This document shows, piece by piece, positions 39,683 to 45,327 of a stretch of 45,327 nucleotides of DNA. Positions within the stretch are counted from its first letter, which is position 1; each line of letters opens with the position of its first letter. The notes beneath the pieces are model-generated. The model saw only the letters and a program-made list of their open reading frames with translations, had not been told where the DNA came from and searched no databases. The stretch is from Candidatus Goldiibacteriota bacterium (GTDB lineage: Bacteria > Oederibacteriota > PGYV01 > DSYL01), in the NCBI GenBank assembly GCA_018000835.1, contig JAGNJD010000016.1, positions 1 to 45,327 on the forward strand, read 5' to 3'. The position numbers and the translations under genes were made by a program.

Positions 39683-40750
39683 ATGAAAAAATATTTTACG
39701 TTTATTTTAGTCGCGATTATTTTGTCGTGTTTGTTGTCCTGCAGCAGCAGGGAAACGGTAAAAAACGTAGTTTCTAAAACAGATTTGCCAAAAAGTTTTA
39801 AATGGGTTACGGGAGAGCCGGTTATATTGCCACAGCCGGAAAAAGGACGCAACGTCGTTTCTGCAAAGGACCCGTCGGTCGTATTTTATGACGGTAAATG
39901 GCACGTTTTTTATACTACATGCGATGACAAAGGCGTCTGGAGTATGCAGTTTATAAGTTTTAAGGACTGGAAGGATGCAAAAAAGGCAAAAGCATTTCCA
40001 AAGGACGACAATCCTAATTTACGTGGTTATCACTGTGCACCGCACGTGTTTTATTTTACGCCTCATAAAAAATGGTATATGGTTTTCCAGTCAGGCCAGC
40101 CGCAGTATTCAACGAACGACGACATAAATAATCCCATGGGATGGACAAAGCCGGTTGACTTTTTCAAAGGTGCACCACAAGGCCTGGAAAAAGGAGAGTG
40201 GGGCCCGCAATGGCTCGACTTTCACGTAATTTGTGACGATAAATACTGCTATCTTTTTTTTACCGGTGATAACGGCCGTTTTTATCGCAGCAGAACGAAA
40301 ATAGAGGATTTCCCAAATGGCATGAGCAACCCTGTCGTGGTTTTATATGATAAAGAAAGGGGAATGATATTTGAAGGCAGCGTTACGTATAAAGTAAAAG
40401 GCACGGGAAAATACCTGACGATAGTAGAGGCCTTTTGCGCACCTACATGGGACAGGTTTTATAGAAGCTGGGTTGCAGATTCTCTTGATGGTGAGTGGAA
40501 AGAACTTGCGGCAACGTGGGAAAACCCGTTTGCAGGTTTGATGAACGTTGAGTTTGAAAAAGGCGTAAAGCCGTGGACGAGAGACATAAGTCATGGAGAA
40601 CTCATACGGGCCGGTTATGACGAGAAAATGGAAATTGATATGGAAAATTTACAGATGCTTTTTCAGGGACGCGACCCGGCAAGCAATGGCATGCCATATC
40701 ACATGCTGCCATACAGGATAGGTTTGCTGAAACTTAAAATGGAAAATTAA
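39683..40750 (+). CDS. GH62 alpha-L-arabinofuranosidase, lipoprotein
   Basis: Removes arabinose side chains from arabinoxylan or arabinan. The 355-residue protein has a lipoprotein signal (LSCLLSCSS) and the five-bladed propeller signatures of GH62: SAKDPSVVFYDGKWHVFYTT with base Asp63, and the FSFxxW-like block (FISFKDWKDA). YHCAPHVFYFTPHKKWYMVFQ.GQPQYSTNDDINNPMGW is followed by WLDFHVICDDKYCYLFFTGDNGRFYRS with Asp179, then FPNGMSNPVVVL. MIFEGSVTYKV holds acid Glu231, and DISHGELIRAGYDEKMEID..NLQMLFQG closes the domain. GH62 is known mostly from fungi and actinobacteria, so its presence in this genome may reflect transfer. Confidence 0.93.
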   Translation: MKKYFTFILVAIILSCLLSCSSRETVKNVVSKTDLPKSFKWVTGEPVILPQPEKGRNVVSAKDPSVVFYDGKWHVFYTTCDDKGVWSMQFISFKDWKDAKKAKAFPKDDNPNLRGYHCAPHVFYFTPHKKWYMVFQSGQPQYSTNDDINNPMGWTKPVDFFKGAPQGLEKGEWGPQWLDFHVICDDKYCYLFFTGDNGRFYRSRTKIEDFPNGMSNPVVVLYDKERGMIFEGSVTYKVKGTGKYLTIVEAFCAPTWDRFYRSWVADSLDGEWKELAATWENPFAGLMNVEFEKGVKPWTRDISHGELIRAGYDEKMEIDMENLQMLFQGRDPASNGMPYHMLPYRIGLLKLKMEN

Positions 40751-40831
40751 AAATACAACGGCAGATGCTGGTAAAAAACGTCTCATACTTTTTACTTTTT
40801 ATAGAGGTGAAAAAAGACAAGGAGTTAAGCC

Positions 40832-41809
40832 ATGAAGAAAAAAATAAAAATCACGATTTTTTTTACGATTTTTTTCCCGGCGGTATTTATGATTTACGCG
40901 GATGATTCTTTGTTTACCGTTATGCCATGGAATGGATACAAGGCGGCAGTATCACTTACTTTTGACGATGGCGACCCCATACATCTTGACATAGCCGTCC
41001 CTGAAATGCAAAAACGTAAAATAAGGGGGACTTTTTTCCTGATGGCAGGTACTTTCACGAGGCCAGACGAATGGAAGAAAGCGGCGGAATCGGGCATGGA
41101 AATAGGTAATCATTCTATGACGCACAAGCATGCATATGAATTGAACGCGGATAATATAAAAGATGAAGTGGATAAAGCCGGCGAAATTTTAAGGGAACTC
41201 TCCGGCCAAAGCGTCCTGGCTTTTGCATATCCTTTTATTGAGATAACGGATGAACTAAGAAAGCAGGTTGAAAAAAATTGCTTTATAGCAAGGGGCGGAG
41301 GTTCCGGAGAATTATATTATACGCCTGATATGGAACCTGACTGGTATGATATTCACTCTCAAATGACAAAAACACAAACCGGGCTTGAAACATATCAGTG
41401 GTGGGTAGATACTGCTATAAGTTTAGGGGCATGGACTATTTTCATGATACATGCAATAGAAGGTTCAAACTGGTATGAACCAATGCCAAAGAAAGTTTTT
41501 ACGGAGTTTCTTGATTATATTGAAAAGAATAAGGAAAAAATATGGATCGCTCCATTTGGTGAGATTGGCGCTTACTGGAAAGCACAAAAGGTGCTTGAAG
41601 CAGTAAAACCGGTAAAAAAAGAAAATGTTTTTGTTTTTAAATGGAATAGGCCACAGCCATTCCCGGATGGAGTCGTATTAAAAATTAAAGTTGGTGGAGA
41701 TGGGAATAAGATAATCCAGGCAGGGAAAAAAATAGAACCAATATCTTCCGGAATTTATCCTGTCTCTTTTGACGCAGGAGAACTCACGATAGAGAAAATA
41801 AATAAATAA
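40832..41809 (+). CDS. Secreted CE4 polysaccharide deacetylase
   Basis: A NodB-fold, metal-dependent deacetylase of 325 residues with a signal peptide (to about residue 23). Motif 1 is SLTFDDGDP (Asp45 and metal ligand Asp46), motif 2 is GNHSMTHKH (His94, His98), AFAYPF is the later strand, and IFMIHAIEGSNWYE is the His-containing motif. Members act on chitin, peptidoglycan or acetylxylan; next to a GH62 enzyme, acetylxylan is the likeliest. The C-terminal part (about 255-325) is a separate small beta domain. It lies 81 bases after the GH62 gene, probably on the same transcript. Confidence 0.88.
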   Translation: MKKKIKITIFFTIFFPAVFMIYADDSLFTVMPWNGYKAAVSLTFDDGDPIHLDIAVPEMQKRKIRGTFFLMAGTFTRPDEWKKAAESGMEIGNHSMTHKHAYELNADNIKDEVDKAGEILRELSGQSVLAFAYPFIEITDELRKQVEKNCFIARGGGSGELYYTPDMEPDWYDIHSQMTKTQTGLETYQWWVDTAISLGAWTIFMIHAIEGSNWYEPMPKKVFTEFLDYIEKNKEKIWIAPFGEIGAYWKAQKVLEAVKPVKKENVFVFKWNRPQPFPDGVVLKIKVGGDGNKIIQAGKKIEPISSGIYPVSFDAGELTIEKINK

Positions 41810-41970
41810 TTAAATATTTTTTTTTGATGATTAAAATTAATCACTTCTATCCGGTAAAAAGTGCAGCAACATTTTAATTAAATTTACTGAATAACAACTA
41901 TGTTTTATTATATGAAACATTTGCATTTATTAATAACTTACTAAAACGCTTTCATAATTTATTACCTTTG

Positions 41971-41999
41971 TTGACAAAAGACATAATTTAAACTATAAT
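41971..41999 (+). promoter_or_regulatory. Consensus promoter of the giant surface protein gene
   Basis: TTGACA (41971-41976), 17 bases, TATAAT (41994-41999), a perfect consensus, about 90 bases before the start codon. The rest of 41810-42089 shows no gene. Confidence 0.75.
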
Positions 42000-42089
42000 T
42001 AATGTATAAAATGAATCGTAACATTTGAATTTTAATTTTTCGAAAGTAAAACGGTTAAATTTAAAATCCCCGTAACAGGTGATGGCAAA

Positions 42090-45000
42090 ATGAAAAAAGG
42101 TGTTTTAATACTCATTTTTACCCTTCTAAATATCTTTTTTCTTTTTATGTCATCATATGCTGAACCAAAAATAGTTTCTATTTCAATAAACCCGACTAAT
42201 CCCGGTTATGGAGATTTAGTCGTTGTAACTATTGTTTCATGTGATACACAGTGGCAAACGCCGTCTTTGGCTATAGCTGCATCTGTTTTTAGCACGCCGC
42301 AGGCGCCTGGTTCAGCCGGACAGGTTTTTTTAGTTGATAAAGATGGAATCGACAGGAAAGATGTGACCTTTGGTTCCAATGCACCATTGGGAATGACTTT
42401 TACTGCAAATTCAAATCCGCCTGATTGCACGGAATGCTCGGGTGGTAGTGGAGTTTTATCAACAAGAGTTTTTACGCTTCATATGCCTACTGCAGATTAT
42501 TATACTGTTTGTAATCCTTCAAATCTTTATATAATTGCCGGAATTAAAAATAGTTATATGGCGACAGGTGACTGGACAACATTGTCTTCCTGCCAGGTGG
42601 GGACAGTTACCATACCTATTCCAATTCCAACCCCTTACCACCGCATCGCAAAAAGAGTAGAAGGCACCTTGCAGGCAGCAAATGATCTGGTGCTTTTTTC
42701 AGTGGATTATACGTATGCTGGCACTGGCACATTTACAATAACAGACCCAATACCAGGCGGCGGCAATTTCACGGTAGTTGCTTATGGTCCCACAAATATA
42801 CCGAGCGGCTCTGTGTCCGGCATATCAGTGGGCGCCACTTCAGGCACTGCTACCTGGACATTCCCGTCCAGGGATTCACCGCTTGCCGGTGAGCAATCAG
42901 GAACGGTCTGGCTGCTGTTACGCTATACCGGCGGCACTCCGCCTGCAGGCACGACTTATACCAACACGGCATCAGTTACGCGTGGCACGACAACGTCATC
43001 ATCTGCATCTATTACAGTCGGACAGCCTGCTATTACTATTCAAAAATATCAATCATCTAATTCTGTTTTATCAGGGACCAACATTACCTATTATCTTTCA
43101 TATATTGTAAATGGATATGCTTTAAGGTCATTCCAACCGTTTGATTCGATTGCAACAGGTACTTATACCCAGGGTTCAGGAGCGCCTTCCGGATGGAGGT
43201 TCAAACCTGACGGACAAACGGGGGAATATGGGACATGGACAGTATCTGACCCATGTAATACCGGTGGAAGAATAATTACCGGTTCAACGTCTGGTTTGAA
43301 TGTATTCCCGGCTCTTTTGCTTGAAGACGGAAGTTCTACAAATAATTCTGACCAGTTTTGCACAGGTATGATAGTCACAGACGTATATATAAATGACAAT
43401 GCTTTTATAGGTGCTGATGCGGAAATCAGGGTAAGGACAAACGACATTTCCGGGTCAAACGGAAGGTCGCTTAATGTGGTCCTGTCAATAGATGAATTTC
43501 CCGCACGTTTTTATTATGCGCAGTGCGGCGGTACAGGCGAGTTTTGCGGTCCTGCCGCGGGCAGCGGCGGACCCGCAGGGACATGGACAAATACGCCCCA
43601 GACAGGCAATATTTCCGCTAAAAAATGGTACAGGGTAAAGATACTTGTGACAAATGAAGGAGGCGGCCAGAGAATACAGGCAAAAATATGGGCGCGCGGT
43701 GACCCTGAAGTCCCAAACTGGGATATTAACCATCTTAATACAAATCTTGGCTCTGCTGACTGGCGTTGTGATGGCACCGGCACATATAATGACTGGAGAC
43801 CAGGTATCAGCCAGAACACGACAGGAACAGGTGTTCAGGATAGTTATGATAATTTTACGACTTATGAAGTGAGGACTACTGCGGCATCAACCAATGTCTG
43901 GGATACTGTGCCGACAAATGTTACTTACGGCGGGTGTTATGGATGCTCATCTACGAGTCCTGTCAGGTGGAATATAGGAAGCGTTGCAATGACGTCCGGG
44001 ACTTTAACATGGTGGGGGCAGGTAACAGGCTGCTCGTTTATTTCAAACCAGGCGTTGATGGGCGGCACAGGACTTGTAACCATTGCGTCAAACTGGACAG
44101 AGTTGGAAGTGCTTTGCTGGTCGCCTACCTCTACACCCACACGCACATTTACAAATACGCCTACTTTAAATCCGAATTCTCCGACGTTTACCAGAACAAA
44201 TACGTATACTCCATCACGAACACCGACGCCGACGTGGACAAGGACTTATACGCCCTCATTTTCACCGTCGCCAAGTCCTTCACGGACGCCGACGCCGACG
44301 TATTCACGGACGCAGACGCCAAGCCCATCGCCATCGCCGTCACGAACTCCGACGCCAACACCATCGCGGACGTCAACATACACAAATACGGTATCTCCAA
44401 CGCCGACGTTCACACGGACGCCAACTCCGACGCATTCACGGACGCCGTCGCCAACGCCGACAAATACAAATACACGGACGCGGACGCCAACCTTCACCTG
44501 GACGGACACGATATCGTCCAATACGCCTACTAATACGCCGACATGGACAAATACATGGACAAATACGCAGACGAGGACAAACACGCCGACGTTTTCTGCA
44601 ACCACAAGTCCTTCTGCCACAAGAACAGAAACGCCGACGTGGACAAACACGATGACGTCAACGGACACGAGAACTCACACGCCAACCTTTACTTTCACGG
44701 ACACAATATCATCAAACACGCCGACAAATACGCCGACGTGGACTAACACTTGGACAAACACGCCGACGAATTCATGGACACCGACGGCAACGTCAACGCG
44801 CACTGAAACAGCAACGAATACGATAACACCGACGGCAACGTCAACGAGGACGAGCACAAGCACGCGCACAGACACGTTAACGCCGACGGACACGTCGCAG
44901 AACACTGCAACAATGACGCCGACAGTAACGAGGACATTAACGGAAACTATGACAGAAACGATAACGCGGACAGGGACGCCGACGGAGACAATAACAATGA

Positions 45001-45327
45001 GTGCAACTGAAACAATGACGCCGACGGACACGAGCACGTCAACGGAGACGCCGACAGAGACGAGAACGAGCACAATGACGCCGACAGTGACGATAACGCC
45101 TGACATGCATCCTGCACAACTGGAGATAACGCTTACGTCGGACGGGGAGAATGCAGGTACAGGAGCAATAATAGAATACAGGATAATAATAGAGAACAGA
45201 GACAGCAAAGTAAGCGCCTATAATATAAAGGTATGGGATACTCTGCCGGGAGAAGTGGAATTTGTGAGCAATTATTTTGTAGTAAACCCGGTGATAGAGG
45301 CAGGAGTAGTAACGTGGGAGATGCCAA
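42090..45327 (+). CDS. Giant secreted surface protein with Thr/Pro linker and DUF11-like domain (partial)
   Basis: An uninterrupted frame of at least 1,079 codons runs off the window; the C-terminus is missing. Residues 1-24 are a signal peptide ending SSYAEP. Residues 25-190 form a Cys-containing domain ([22 protein letters not shown]), and about 190-315 a DUF11-like beta domain ([29 protein letters not shown]). About 316-676 is a large beta-rich, Cys-rich region of unknown family, with [26 protein letters not shown] resembling concanavalin-like domains. About 677-1003 is a Thr/Pro/Ser linker, and from about 1005 a DUF11-type domain begins ([31 protein letters not shown]...[13 protein letters not shown]). 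It is probably displayed at the cell surface or exported. Small open frames on either strand here are shadows. Confidence 0.8.
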   Translation, partial: MKKGVLILIFTLLNIFFLFMSSYAEPKIVSISINPTNPGYGDLVVVTIVSCDTQWQTPSLAIAASVFSTPQAPGSAGQVFLVDKDGIDRKDVTFGSNAPLGMTFTANSNPPDCTECSGGSGVLSTRVFTLHMPTADYYTVCNPSNLYIIAGIKNSYMATGDWTTLSSCQVGTVTIPIPIPTPYHRIAKRVEGTLQAANDLVLFSVDYTYAGTGTFTITDPIPGGGNFTVVAYGPTNIPSGSVSGISVGATSGTATWTFPSRDSPLAGEQSGTVWLLLRYTGGTPPAGTTYTNTASVTRGTTTSSSASITVGQPAITIQKYQSSNSVLSGTNITYYLSYIVNGYALRSFQPFDSIATGTYTQGSGAPSGWRFKPDGQTGEYGTWTVSDPCNTGGRIITGSTSGLNVFPALLLEDGSSTNNSDQFCTGMIVTDVYINDNAFIGADAEIRVRTNDISGSNGRSLNVVLSIDEFPARFYYAQCGGTGEFCGPAAGSGGPAGTWTNTPQTGNISAKKWYRVKILVTNEGGGQRIQAKIWARGDPEVPNWDINHLNTNLGSADWRCDGTGTYNDWRPGISQNTTGTGVQDSYDNFTTYEVRTTAASTNVWDTVPTNVTYGGCYGCSSTSPVRWNIGSVAMTSGTLTWWGQVTGCSFISNQALMGGTGLVTIASNWTELEVLCWSPTSTPTRTFTNTPTLNPNSPTFTRTNTYTPSRTPTPTWTRTYTPSFSPSPSPSRTPTPTYSRTQTPSPSPSPSRTPTPTPSRTSTYTNTVSPTPTFTRTPTPTHSRTPSPTPTNTNTRTRTPTFTWTDTISSNTPTNTPTWTNTWTNTQTRTNTPTFSATTSPSATRTETPTWTNTMTSTDTRTHTPTFTFTDTISSNTPTNTPTWTNTWTNTPTNSWTPTATSTRTETATNTITPTATSTRTSTSTRTDTLTPTDTSQNTATMTPTVTRTLTETMTETITRTGTPTETITMSATETMTPTDTSTSTETPTETRTSTMTPTVTITPDMHPAQLEITLTSDGENAGTGAIIEYRIIIENRDSKVSAYNIKVWDTLPGEVEFVSNYFVVNPVIEAGVVTWEMP
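44118..45100 (+). repeat. Thr/Pro/Ser-rich coding repeat
   Basis: About 325 codons in which nearly every second residue is Thr (TPTWTxTxTPT pattern). The Thr codons are mostly ACG or ACA, with CCG and TCG/TCA at intervals. The tract is rich in A, C and G and poor in T on the plus strand, unlike its AT-rich surroundings. It holds imperfect larger units: [22 protein letters not shown] occurs near 44494 and [22 protein letters not shown] near 44695, about 200 bases apart. The compositional bias keeps minus-strand frames open (Val-rich), which are artefacts. Confidence 0.85.

Noticed and set aside
42000..42089. A possible c-di-GMP or other riboswitch in the leader of the giant surface protein gene
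   Set aside because: The leader has a few suggestive bases (CCCCGTAACAGGTGATGG) but no conserved aptamer core or paired helices.
44188..45208. Long Val-rich open frames on the minus strand and Asp-rich ones on the plus strand
   Set aside because: They are shadows of the Thr-rich reading frame, whose ACG/CCG codon bias suppresses stops in the other frames.

Overview
The window comes from an AT-rich genome (GC tracts occur mainly inside one Thr-rich gene) of a rod-shaped, LPS-bearing Gram-negative, probably anaerobic bacterium. The signs are a complete mreB-mreC-mreD-PBP2-rodA elongasome, ADP-heptose genes (gmhB, hldA, hldC, hldD) with a GT9 glycosyltransferase, lipoprotein signals, ThiH (radical SAM) for the thiazole branch, Pta-AckA acetate formation and FeoAB ferrous iron uptake. 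Gene content and the long Thr/Pro-rich linker beside a DUF11-like domain recall uncultured candidate phyla, but the lineage cannot be fixed from sequence reading alone. No rRNA, tRNA, transposase, integrase or CRISPR array was seen.

Layout. 10-1735 (minus): ribulose-phosphate 3-epimerase and a membrane PASTA protein. 1736-2281: divergent promoters, an unassigned highly structured RNA element ending in a T-run, then a TPP riboswitch with a visible terminator/antiterminator switch. 2282-5609: thiS-thiG-thiH-thiF-thiE with 1-8 base junctions. 5610-7658: a repeat field made of G/C-box hairpin repeats and three copies of an element with palindromic ends; these families recur at 34813-35376. 7659-7835: a short ORF, possibly a gene remnant. 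7994-11637: heptose genes, a LysM-DUF3108 lipoprotein and a small membrane protein. 11657-13672 (minus): a DUF2723 membrane glycosyltransferase-like protein. 14118-17288: glgM-glgE, a maltose-1-phosphate route to alpha-glucan. 17442-28758: a compact block with a small membrane protein, mreBCD, PBP2, rodA, RNase G, hldD, pta, ackA and a PfkB sugar kinase. 28880-31157: feoA-feoB behind a consensus promoter and a palindromic operator candidate. 31213-32208: GT9 glycosyltransferase, apparently starting at ATT. 32385-34655: sensor histidine kinase and a lone receiver protein.

35372-41809 looks like a plant-polysaccharide locus: secreted AGE-family epimerase, ECF sigma factor, a membrane protein carrying an extracytoplasmic carbohydrate-binding-like domain, a secreted paralogue of that domain, a lipoprotein GH62 arabinofuranosidase and a CE4 polysaccharide deacetylase. 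The sigma factor, the membrane-tethered sensor domain and its secreted twin are my best candidate for an undescribed regulatory system. ECF-type promoter motifs sit before both the sigma gene and the divergent epimerase gene.

42090 to the window edge is one open reading frame of at least 1,079 codons: a secreted surface protein with a roughly 320-residue Thr/Pro/Ser linker followed by the start of a DUF11-like domain.
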